The position numbers and the translations under genes were made by a program. Under the pieces are notes generated by a model, which saw nothing but the letters and a program-made list of their open reading frames with translations, made no database searches and was not told the origin of the DNA. Shown here piece by piece: positions 49,444-59,975 of a stretch of DNA of 64,000 bases (position 1 is the stretch's first letter; the number at the start of each line of letters is the position of its first letter). The DNA is from Plantago major. Lineage: Eukaryota; Streptophyta; Magnoliopsida; Lamiales; Plantaginaceae. The stretch lies in the NCBI GenBank assembly GCA_026545765.1, contig CM048843.1:6368001-6432000 (forward strand), read 5' to 3'.

Positions 49444-50835
49444 ATGAATACGCTTCATCATGGTGGGAACTCGGCATCCCATACTCATACTGCGACTCCT
49501 ATTCGAACTTTGATAACTTCTCCAGGTATTAATATTTCTAACATTATTTAGTCTAAATTTTGCCTAATAAAACTTAATGTTTATGCATTTTTTCCGAATT
49601 GTTGTGAATATGTATTGTAATAATTGTAGCAAGTTTTAGTGCTCGAAACCTTCGTTGATTTATTTTGTGTATTACAAAGTCTTTGTTGACTTCTCCAGGC
49701 TTCAACTCTGATGATGAGGAGGAGGATGATGATGATGATGATGATGATGATGGGCAGTTATCTCCAGAAGCACTTGCATACGCCGAGAGACGAGCAGAGG
49801 AGCAAGACGCCTTCGAAGGGAGGATTACCACCACGATGGGTGCACAGGAGGGAAAGGAAAAGGCCCGATGGTTCCACCACTATACTCATATGATACTGAT
49901 GATGAGCAATCGTATGGGGAGCATGTATCAGCGATCAATCTACAAGGGACGAGTAGGGAAAATGATGATTCTGGGTATGATAGTACGACTAGTATGGTAG
50001 ATGATGGAGTGCCTAAGCTGAAGGACTTGATTACCACATTTGGAAACCATATTGCTTATCACATGTGGAATGGAAACGAGGTAAGTTGGTGGTTAAGATC
50101 TACATGTAGATGTTTAACATGGTTTTATTTAGTTTTTTAAAGTACCTAATCAAGTAGTAATGTATCATCTAACATATTCCTTTCATGCAGTCATTTCGAG
50201 GACCGTTGACCTGCCATTCCAGATATGAAAGACGTGGCTATTTACAGGTAAATGATGTTGAGGTTCTTAGATGGTTGAGTGATAGTCGGATATCCCACCT
50301 GGACAGTTGCATGTTCGAGTCGATAGACTCTTCTTTGATATCGGCTTTTGTGGAGAGATGGCAGCCTGAGACCAACAGCTTTCACTTACCATTTGGTGAG
50401 ATGACTATCACTCTTCATGATGTTTATTATCTGTTCAAGATACCTGTAGAGGGTAAACCGGTTATCAACACTCAGAGATCACAAAGTTGTTTGGGGGAAA
50501 TGGCACTTCCGTTGGGTCTAGCAAATGACTCAGGACTGGAGCGTAAGATTGGTTGGAAGAGTGGTCGGTGTAAGTTTGAAGCAATAGAGGAGCGTGTTGC
50601 TCGATTGAGTGGCATTCCATTGTATACGGCAAGTTTGCTTTGGCTGTTAGGTACGACATTGTTTGTTGAAAAAACAACCACTCACCTCCATACTAGTTTT
50701 GTGGAGTTTTTGCATGATCCTTTAACTGTCTCGTCATATGCATGGGGTCTTTCTTTAGCTAACATGTATAGACAGCTTGGAGAGGCAACACGATCTGGTT
50801 GCAAGGAGATAGCTGGATGTTTGAAGTTGCTTCAG
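49444..50835 (+). pseudogene. Plant mobile domain (PMD) gene carried by the MULE, 3' end missing
   Basis: Three exons are readable: 49444-49525 (MNTLHHGGNS, ending TSP|G), 49699-50080 (FNSDDEEE, a run of nine D, then LSPEALAYAERRAEEQDAFE), and 50191-50835. The second exon needs one frame change around 49805-49868 to reach its in-frame end (MVPPLYSYDTDDEQ through HMWNGNE). The third exon is clean and encodes the PMD core: VNDVEVLRWLSDSRISHLDS, ISAFVERWQPETNSFHLPFG, EMTITLHDVYYLFKIPVEGK, then WLLGTTLFVEK and SYAWGLSLANMYRQLGEA. It ends at a GTTTGT donor at 50836, and no further exon exists before the opposite-strand gene. PMD occurs in host proteins MAIN and MAIL1 and in transposons; its biochemical activity is unknown. 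Confidence 0.75.
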
Positions 50836-50892
50836 GTTTGTTTAATTTATATGTTTCCTTGTTTTTAGAATAATGAAAATAGGACCACTTAC

Positions 50893-53800
50893 CACGACGA
50901 CATAGTCGTATGTATAGATCTCGGTGAGTGGTCAACTCTTCTATGATATCCTGTCTAACTCCCGGCCAATTCCACTCTGTATGATACTGATAGAAAGATA
51001 GACACCGAAATCCACAATGTCCATCTGCATCTACATTTAACCACCCTTCTATGTATGGCTTTATGACCTTCCGCATGGACCTGAACTTGTTAAATTTTCC
51101 TGAGTTCCACTTCTTTCTGGTGGCATGATAATCCTCTACATGAAACCTTCTATGTCCCTCGACATCGCTATAATACCGAGTCATGTCACGTCGATCCACG
51201 TATGCATGTATCCCGATTATGATCCTGAGACAGATCCTGAGACTGATATTGAGCATGATCCTGAAACTGGCCGACTATGATCCGAGATTAATCGACTATG
51301 ATCCCGAGTCGATACTCACCGTGATCCCTGTTGGGCGAACTGAGCATGATCCTGAGACTGATAATCACTATGATCCTGGGTCTGATAATGAGCATGATCC
51401 TGAGACTGATACTGACTATGATTGATTCTTCTTCTTACTGGGCTTCTTCTTTTGACTCTTCTCGTAATCACTTTTGTACCGCTGACCTTGAGCTTTAGGT
51501 GGACGACCTTTGTGCTTGTGATGGAGTGGTTCATCAATATTGATAGCATTTGGGAACTTTTGTTTGTGGATATATTCAGCTAGCATCCTCTTTTTTGTCA
51601 TCGGTTGCAAACTCCTTGAAATTCTTGAATGCATCGTCACATAGATCATCAGCACTTGCTCTTCCCGATTCACTCCAGTCACGTTCTGCATCTACATCAA
51701 GACTCTTCCAAAAGGGATGAATGTCGATTGGATCAATGGGCATGTTATTCCTGATTAAAGTGGTCATCTCGCATGCACATGGCAATCCATGCGTAGTACG
51801 TAACTCATGAGTGCAGTTGCTCGGATGGGGTGTCTTTTCATCTCTTCGACTAAGAGCTTAATGCCGTTATGCGAAACAACACCTGAAAATCTCCGAAACA
51901 ACATGAAACGCCTACAAGGAAGAAGATGCTTCGTTCTGTTCAATTCAAATTGTGATTTGATGGCATTCAAATCAAGTTCATGTATCTCATGAATCTTTTC
52001 AAAAATTGTAGGGAAATTATCTCTCGAACTCCTGATCCATGACTTGACTTGACTGTGTGCACTTTCAACCCTACAAGTAATTATATGATATTTATGATAT
52101 ATTGCATAATAGTAGTGTACTAAAAATGAACAATAATATGTACCTGTTAGTTGTTAGAGCTCCAAAATGCTGATATTGGTTCGTCCAATAAGCCACGAAG
52201 TGAGTATGAAACGGAACTAACCAAGTCTTCTTCTGATAGTCTCCGAATCCTGGTAAATATCTCCAAGCATGCAATATCTCCTTCACGTAAACATCGTACT
52301 CCTCCTCTGTTTTTGCATTCACCACATTATTCCACCTTGACTTAACTGCAAACTCAAACTCCTTGTTACCGACCAACTTCACATGTTTCTGTTGTACGTC
52401 TACACCAATGTGTCGTCTACAAAGTAAAGTGGTGGCATTTGGGATAACTTTGTGAATGCTGTTAGTGAGGGCCAACTCTCTATCAGAATAATAACTCCGT
52501 GGTTTAATACCTTGAAAAATGAGACAATGAGCATGATCCAAAGGTAGCTATCCTCTTTTTCGTTCTTAATGAATGCAAATGCAACATGAAAATTTTTCCC
52601 GTTGGCAAAAACCCAATAACCTCCACCATAGGCATATGTCGCAGGTTAGTGGAATATGTGGCATCCAACTCCAACACATAAGGATACAATCGAAGCAAAT
52701 TAACACTATGAGGATGAGCAAAGAATACATCACCAAGATTATTTGTTCCATCCACAAGCCTCTCCCAGTGATAGTATCGATGATCATTCAACAGCTTCAG
52801 GAAGTATTGCATCGTGCTCAACCCATCCATATCCACCTTCTTATTTTTATGTATGGCATTGTAGATATGCCGTACATTACTAACATTATCCTGAAACTTG
52901 TCTTTCACCATTTGTAGGATACTCATAGGTCTCAAATGAGTCTTGTACAACTCACCCACAAGTTTCTGCCCGCCTTCCTGTAACTTCGACGCCGATGTAT
53001 GACAATTTGCGTGATTACCAAGTGCATGGTTATGCTTGCCTCTACCGTCGCTCGTTTGTACAACCCATTGACCCTCACCCCTTCTTTTAAGCTTCAATTG
53101 AAATGGGCAACCATTCTTCTTCGTCCCACTTGATGTTCGGGGAACAACATCAACTCTATCAGTGGTTGTAGTACGGTACTTCCCACTGCATTCACAACCA
53201 ATGTAGACACGGTTCTTGTTTGAGGTTATCACCATAAAAAACATGTTGTTTTTCCGACCGATGCGTGTTACTTGATCTTCAGCATCTTTTCTACAACCGA
53301 ATGTACCCATACTTTGAAACAAGTGGTTATGATCTTCATGCTCATTGTCGTCCTCCTCGACCCCATCATAACCCGGCCCAAAAATGGCTTCTTCACCATC
53401 ATCATACTCCGGTGAAGGTATAAAATATCTTGGTTCGTCATCATTTAAGGGAGGTTCTTCGTCTGAATCCGTTGGATATCTATCCGGATCAATATATGGA
53501 TTACTCTGACAAATTCAAACATAAGATCAATGTCGGAAACAAATAAAAACAAATTTAATCAAATCATATACGCTAAAACAATATAACTAATCACTTTTTC
53601 AAAAAGTATTAGTAAAAAATTGTCCAAAATATAGTCTAATAACTTAAAGGGCACTTAAAAAGGAAAAAAAAAAATAAAAAAACGAATAAAACGGAGTCGG
53701 GCCGCCTGGCAGCCCTGGCCTGGGGGCTGCCAGGCAGGCTGCTGCCAGATTTCTGGCAGCCTTGAGGGCTGCCAGATCCGCGCCTGGCAGCCCCCAAGGC

Positions 53801-54014
53801 TGCCAGAGTGCGGTCACGGCTGACCACAACAACGTCTTCGTTTTTTTTTGCGTTTTTTTTTCAAAATTCTAATGAAATCTTAATTAATTTAAAAATACGA
53901 ACGCAATGAACTAATAATAAACACCTATAAAATATTAAATTAAGATAATGAACAAATTAATACCTCTTCAGATCCGTCATAGTTGCCAAAGTCCGGCCAA
54001 TACTTGGAAGACAT
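50893..54014 (-). pseudogene. MULE transposase fused to OTU-type cysteine protease domain
   Basis: A first exon, 54014-53964 (MSSKYWPDFGNYDGSEE), splices to 53505 (SNPYIDPDRYP). An acidic stretch then leads to a FAR1-like zinc region (GCECSGKY, KKNGCPFQLKLKRR, GKHNHAL). The MULE catalytic domain follows: first D in LELDATYSTN (about 52660), second in YYSDRELALTNS (about 52480) with CRRHI after it, and E in VESAHSQVKSWI (about 52060). The SWIM-type zinc end NCTHELRTTHGLPCACE comes next, then a basic region, a repeat tail rich in YQSQDH (51310-51430), and an OTU domain with the catalytic Asp/Cys motif DADGHCGFR (about 51002-51031). The reading frame is broken several times, at least within 52550-52610 and near 51790-51830. 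The OTU domain stops at a GTAAGT donor (50892-50891) before its histidine part, which is missing. Confidence 0.75.
53700..53812. repeat. GGCTGCCAG-rich island in the transposase intron
   Basis: Within an otherwise AT-rich intron (53506-53963), about 110 bp are strongly GC-rich and built from CTGCCAG/CTGGCAG in both orientations (at least nine occurrences). Strong local secondary structure is expected. Confidence 0.65.
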
Positions 54015-54131
54015 GAGTTTTAGTTATCGTATTGTGTTGTTATGTGTTTACAATTTTCATATTTATACTAATTGAGGTACTTTTTGCAATATATTAAAAA
54101 GTGTTTTGCGTTTAACATTCCTGATATTTTA

Positions 54132-54579
54132 ATACATGTTGTAGCGTGAAAACGGCCTAATGTGATTCATGCCTATTATGAATAAAGTGCTAGGCAAGAC
54201 CTACATTTATGCGAGCGTCTGCTCGGATGAGGTGACTAATTAAGAATAAGAGATGAATGAGGGAGGGTGTCTAATATCGTAAACCGGCTTGCCCGACCAG
54301 TGACTTAACAATTGGAAGGTGACGATTGAAAGCTGCTCGCCCCTCTCAAGTATAGTAGGTGCTCGGCCATAAATGAATTTGAGAGTGTGTTATGTATAGT
54401 GGATGATAAGGTGATCACATTCCGTGTATAAATTTGTTTCTCTGAAATGAATGATACGTGTAGCATAGAGATAATAATACGTGACATTGGAAGCAAGCAT
54501 ACATGGTCTGATCAAATGAGCTGATCAGACTACTCCATGCACGACCGAAAAATGGTCCTGTCACTTCTCCCGCAACCAA
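54132..54579. other. Intergenic, nothing recognised
   Basis: No gene or element boundary that I can support. Confidence 0.4.
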
Positions 54580-54980
54580 AAACTGTCACTGTGGGAGTGG
54601 TCGTGAGGTTGGTCATGAAATTTTTTTTTATTTTTTTATTACTTACTATAATAGTTAAGAATATTCAAATGTATAGAAGATTTGGAGTTCAAAATGGTAT
54701 TTTTTATTTAAATCGGAATTACAGTTTAAAAGAGAGAAAGAACCACGAATTGTGAGGTGTGAGAAAGTATGTCTTCACTGGTCTCTATTTATAGATCTCG
54801 AAAAATTATGACAGTTGGTATACTTTTTATATTTTTTTAAAATCAAAATTAAAAACAAAAAACAAAAAATAAAGGGCCCAGCGACCTCACGAGTTATGGG
54901 GGGAGGGGGCGACCGCCCACAGTGGGGCAGTAGGGGAGCAGCCGCGGCTGCTCTCCACGACCGCTCCACAGTGGACACTG
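54580..54980 (-). mobile_element. Harbinger-type MITE, deletion derivative
   Basis: Inverted ends: CACTGTGGGAGTGGTCGTG at the left, and CACTGTGGAGCGGTCGTGG as the inverse of the right. On the - strand the interior keeps CGAGATCTATAAATAGAG and a leader-like stretch, then runs into AT-rich sequence, paralleling the 5' part of the element at 2061-4088. The coding part is gone. The target duplication is not clear, so ends are approximate. Confidence 0.5.
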
Positions 54981-55965
54981 TCTCAGTCTGAACAAGTTAG
55001 ACCGACTGTTAAGGGGAGAAGATCTCATGTTAAATTCAACAATCAAAGCTAAGTCCATGATAACCGATGGAACAAATAAAACCTACTTAAAACACTCTCC
55101 AAAACAAGCCAAACTAATCTCACATATCACACGTGTTAGTGAGTGCTTCTTTTGGCTAATGATATCAAGTAAAGCATGATTACTTAGTGTAAGTGCCGCA
55201 TGAGGACATAAATTTGCTTTCAACTTTCTAGTACAAGAAATGGAGGGAAAGTTAAATGGTAAGTAAGTGGCTATTACTGCAATATATTATTGTACATAAA
55301 AATAGGAGACAAAGCATACCTACCTAATCATGCCCAATATAAATCCAAAAGCAATCCAACTACAACTCTCTTCAATCTTCATCAAAGAATCTACTTAATT
55401 CTTCTCCTTTTTTTGAATTATGGGGGGGAATGTCTGTTAACTTTGGGGAAAGCTCAAAGGAGAAAAAAGCAAAGAAGAAATTGCAATCATGATGTTTATG
55501 TATGTATATGCAGTGATAATAGTAGATTGATCATCAAGATGATCTTCATGGTTTGGTCAAAGCAATAGATAGCTAGCCTTTTGCATTATTGGGAGAAGGA
55601 TTCATAAATGAGCTGGTTACTACCTTACATGAACTATAATATAAAAGTTAGATTGATTTGTTGTTGTGCATAAGAATCAATCATGAGACATAGCCTTCCC
55701 ACCAATTTTCAAAATCTTGATCCCAATATATGATCAAAAAGTGTGTTTTTAGCTTTCAAAAGCTTACACAACCCTTAGTACATGGTGATAACATGGATCC
55801 CACCCTTGCCTCTTCTTTAATTTCTTAACAGAAAGCTAAGCCAAGATAATACTACCACTACTAAAGTTTTTCCAAATTCTTCTTGCCCTTAACCTAGACA
55901 TACATTTCTTGAATAGTACTAATAGTCCATGCAAAAGAAATTAACTTGAGTGAACCCTAAGAGGT
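54981..55965. other. Downstream region of the AINTEGUMENTA-like gene
   Basis: Non-coding. Roughly the last 300-400 bases before 55966 are probably the 3' UTR of the - strand AP2 gene. No other gene seen. Confidence 0.4.
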
Positions 55966-58900
55966 TTACGCGTCACTCCAAGCTGCAAAAACCGGCAGGT
56001 GGGCTGTGGTGAGAGGAACAGGCTTAGGCAGTGGCAATGCAGTAGGAAACCAGGAGTGCACATTGGTTGGAGGGCTGATAAACTTGTCTTCCGCCTTATA
56101 TTGAACCGTTGCTTCATTTCTATCGGGACTAGCCTCCCTTGAGCTGTTGAAACTTGTGACCAAAGATGAAGGAGTTGAGTATTGTGACCCCATTGGAGTA
56201 TTTGACTCCTCCACTACCCTAGGAATTGGATTGATGCTGATCAGATCATGGAGGGCTGCTGAGAAAGATGGATTCTGATAATCACCACCATTGAACATTT
56301 TTAAGGAGGTGTTTTCTTGATGATATTGATTCTGATCCTGGAGAACCATTTTCCAGTCGGACACATTTCCAGTGTTCGCAGCCTGAGGGCACTCCTGAGG
56401 GACAGGCAGGATCTCCTTGTGACGCCTGGCTGATTCACCGGTAGGCAGGGTGTTACTCTCCATGATTTTGTCAACATGGTATCGTGATATGTCAAAATTA
56501 GTGACTGCGTTTACACCACGGAACTTGATTGCAGCTATGTCATAAGCCTCAGCTGCCTCTTCCTGGGTGCCTAACAATTTCGTAAAAGAAACAGTCAGTT
56601 TATCTTCTTTAGGCCATCAACAGTTCATCCAAGAAAAATGCTCAGATTTATAAAAAGTACTTGTAATCGATAACTGTGTGGATACATAAACATTGTGAAA
56701 GGTAAGAACTTACTGAAAGTTCCGAGGTAGAGGTCTTTGTTACCGGCAACTCTGCCTATTCTAGCTTGCCATCTCCCATGCTGATGATGTCTGGTATGGC
56801 AAGTAAAGTAAATTTAGCATCCGAATCTTCACAATGGTTTAAAAGCTTGTGACTAAAGAGAAGAATGTCATCAAGTACCTTGTCACACCTCTGTAAATCG
56901 ATGCACCTCTCGAAAAGCCACTGCTTTTCCTGTAGTTTTTGAGAATTACAAACATTTTAACTTCCTTCTAGATGAAATCCGAATAAAGCAAACATGTGAA
57001 TTGATAATTGAGTTTAACCTTCTCAAATGCGCTACAAATTCTTGTCGGTTCATGCTCTTCATGTCCTCAAGTTCTTGATGGTAATTCTCCAACTAAAACC
57101 AAGAAAAGTGACTGTTCAAGTGTTTGTTCCAAAATTTTCACGTAACATACTAATTGGAAGCAACAAGCAATTTATACCGGGAAGTTTATGTGAGTAGCAG
57201 CACCCCAGTACTTGAGAGCAGCAAGGTCATAAGCTCTAGCAGCTTTCTCTTCCATATCATAACCTCCTGAATTTTTGTTATTAACAGTTAATCATCCTAC
57301 TTACTGAAATAATAGAGTTTGCATATAAAGCAGTGAATGAGTTTCTAATATTGATTTCTTACCAAGATAAACTGAAAGTGAGTAGTACAATGTAGAAACA
57401 GCAGATCCAGGCCAAAAGCAACATGACAAAAAATGTGACAGTATTAGGCCATGAATTCAAGAAAATGTTACACAAAAATTACAAAAAGTACAAAACCATT
57501 GAACTGTAGTCAAAAGTTAGACATGTAAAAGAAAGAAAAGAGTTAGGTGTGTATTTTCTTGACTAACCTTGCCTTCCTTTCCTAGTCTGTCCTTCCTTCT
57601 TGCAACTGTTATCCCATAAATGTGCTTCATACCTCCCTGTCCACCTATGCCTAATGTAAAAAACAAAACAAAAAAAGAAAAAAACCAACAAGTAAATTAC
57701 TCAGAACTTACCAAGCAAATCATTCCAAGAAAGAAACTAATGAAACCAAATCTTGGGGAAGGTAGACATGATTAGGGAAGAAATTTACAACACATGTACT
57801 TTAAACAGTAAAAAACAATAATGTAAATTTGAACCATGAAAAAGAAGAGCAAAACAATGATGGTAGAAAAAGAAGAAGTAATTACCTAGTGACACCTCTG
57901 TACTGAGAAGTTCTCTGACCAAATGTATCAATAGATTTCCTATGCACAACAGCAAGCTGCTTTTGTGCACCAGTTTTCTCAAGATTCCTCTTCTTAGCAG
58001 TTGTAGTTACTGCTGTTCTTGTTGTTTCCATGGCAATAGGAGTAACAGTCTCAGCTTGTTGAGGTGAAATCTGCCTTGATGCGGTGACACAGCTTGACTG
58101 TGAAACAGGACTACTCATTGACAAGCTCAAGTTAGACTGAGTTGATGACTCAACACCACTCTTATGATGAAATTCTTCTTGCACCAAGCTGGCATTGTTG
58201 TCCATCCATGTCTTGAAGCAATCCTCAGATATTTGAGGAATCAAACCATTGAAGGTGTTTAAACCAGTATAGAACTGGTTTTGCTGCCTGAATGGCTCTT
58301 GGTTGTAGAAAACACTGTCCAAGCTTAAGACCATGTTGTTATCATTTTGTTGGTGAGAAGTAGCTTCAAAGTGATGATGGTGATGACTTGGCATTGTTGA
58401 ACCAAGAAAATCTTCAAGCTTTGGTGATGAACTTTGCACCATACCTTTTGTTCAAAACATTACATGAAAACAATATAATGGTCATATAAGTTCTCAAAGC
58501 TAAAATCTTGAAATACCCATAAATTAAAAACTAATTTTTTCATGAAAATATAGTTTATATAAGTTCTCAAAACTAAAATCTTGAACTGCCCATAAATGAA
58601 AAAACTAAGCTTTACATGAAAACATGAGTTGTAAAAACTAAAATCTTGAAATACCTATAAATTAAAAAACCAACCTTTAAATGAAAACAATGTTGATACA
58701 AGTAAAAAACTGAAATCTTGATATACCCATAAAGTAAAAATCCAAATTTTACAGGAAAAAAATGGTGACACTAGTTGTAAAAAGTAAAATCTTGAAATAC
58801 CCATAAAATAAAAAAACTAACCTTGTGAATGTGGAGTAGAGAGAGCTTCCATGACATACAAAGGGGAATGGAAGTCAGAGGGATTATGAGGAACTCCATA

Positions 58901-59101
58901 GCAGAGAGAATTAGGAAGAAAGAAGCTTTCAGAAACAGCAGGAGAAGGTTCAGAATTATCAACATGGCTGAAATGTTGTTGTTCTGAAACAGAGCTGTTG
59001 GCTTCCATTTTCATGTGGGGTGAAAGAGAAAAGCCTAACCAGTTGCTAATATCAGTGTTTACACCATTGTTATTGTTGTTGTCATTATCCATGGACTTCA
59101 T
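55966..59101 (-). CDS. ANT: AINTEGUMENTA-like double-AP2 transcription factor
   Basis: Nine exons on the - strand, 59101-58822, 58444-57886, 57650-57568, 57371-57363, 57266-57178, 57092-57019, 56929-56879, 56790-56714 and 56570-55966, join in consistent phases to give 608 aa. The N-terminus has [26 protein letters not shown] and PKLEDFLG, the motifs of the euANT group. [15 protein letters not shown] precedes the first AP2 repeat (about 274-340). The second repeat is about 376-435 ([20 protein letters not shown] through VTNFDI), with the linker ending [12 protein letters not shown]. The C-terminus [10 protein letters not shown] matches AINTEGUMENTA rather than BABY BOOM/PLETHORA members. The 9-nt exon 57371-57363 encodes the VYLG junction. 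Family role: nuclear DNA-binding activator promoting organ initiation and cell proliferation. I chose the ATG at 59101 because MKS- is conserved. No defects seen. Confidence 0.93.
57363..57371 (-). other. 9-nt micro-exon of the AINTEGUMENTA-like gene
   Basis: TTTATCTTG is bounded by CAG upstream and GTAAG downstream on the - strand. It is required to keep phase between exons ending GRQ|G and starting GGYD, where it supplies the VYL residues of the first AP2 repeat. Micro-exons at this position are known in the ANT/AP2 family. Confidence 0.85.
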
Positions 59102-59690
59102 TTTGTTGAATCTAACTTCAGTTTTTGTGTGCTTTAACAAGACAAAGAGCTAGCTCAAAGATTTGATGCAATCATTGAGGGGAAACCAGAATAGTAATCA
59201 TTTCAAATGAGATTTTTCAATAAATCTTTTTTCATCTCGTATAGTTTTCTCAAGGAGATTGTTAAAGCTGGTAGCAAAAGGAATGAATAATTTAGCAAAG
59301 ACACAAGTTATGCTGGGAAATGGGTAACAAGAAGCATTCCCTTCTCTGAATAATATAGGGATCTGTGTACAGATTTATACATGAAGAAGAAAAAGAGAGA
59401 ATGGAATGTGATTTTTTGCTTTCTTTTTTGGTTTGCTTTCTTACACCTTACTAGTAGCTCTTTAAGGCTTGCTTAAACCCTGATTAATAAACAACCTTAA
59501 GAACATAAGACTTGATTAATGGAGGTAGTAAGTGAAGGATTAGCAGATAACGCATGTCTGTTCTTATAAAGTGTTTCAATTCTTAATACAGTTGACTTCT
59601 TAATTCATAAACTTAAAATGTGAGTCAATTAGATAGTTTTACGCACAATACTTAATTTCATCTGATCTAAAAACTCTGAATTGTAGAGTT
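59102..59690. other. Upstream region and leader of the AINTEGUMENTA-like gene
   Basis: Non-coding. No TATA box can be chosen with confidence. Confidence 0.35.
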
Positions 59691-59975
59691 GTGTGGAATC
59701 TATTGATTTATATGAATTCTCCAACTACTTCCGGCACTCGTGTTCGATTTTAACTTCTTTGAAAAGGTCATTCGAGTAGAAATAAAATATGGGATATGAA
59801 TTCTCCAACTACTTCCCATACTCGTGACCGATTTCAATTTCTTTGGAAATGTTATTCGAGATGAAGATTCGAACTCAGTTGGCGCGTGAGCCAGAGATTG
59901 CAGTACCATGACAGCATTCCATCTAAAATCTTTGTAGAGATGTGTGAAATCTATTGATTTATATTAATTCTTTAA
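59690..59975 (-). repeat. SINE-like sequence with short internal repeats
   Basis: On the - strand, CTGTCATGGTACTGCAATC and, about 35 nt later, GAGTTCGAATCTTC look like a tRNA-derived pol III head (B box GTTCGAATC). The following part contains two copies of a block of about 80 bp around GAATTCTCCAACTACTTCC, and TCTATTGATTTATAT occurs near both ends (about 59700 and 59950), possibly a target duplication. Confidence 0.4.

Larger units (their letters stand above)
48481..54123. mobile_element. Mutator-like element (MULE) with PMD, transposase and OTU genes
   Basis: The left end reads GAGGCGTGTTAAACGCAGAA, and the inverse of the right end reads CAGGAATGTTAAACGCAAAA, giving inverted termini of about 25-40 bp with mismatches. 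The 8 bases ATATTTTA flank both ends (48473-48480 and 54124-54131), near the 8-11 bp duplication of Mutator elements, though the site is AT-rich. The 5.6-kb interior holds a + strand plant mobile domain gene and a convergent - strand MULE transposase plus OTU domain. About 960 bp at the left end is non-coding with inverted repeats based on GGAGCTCCGATC and AACCGGTTC motifs (48750-49030). Confidence 0.75.

Noticed and set aside
50465-50681. - strand open frames opposite the PMD exon
   Set aside because: They are antisense to a clearly recognisable PMD coding exon.
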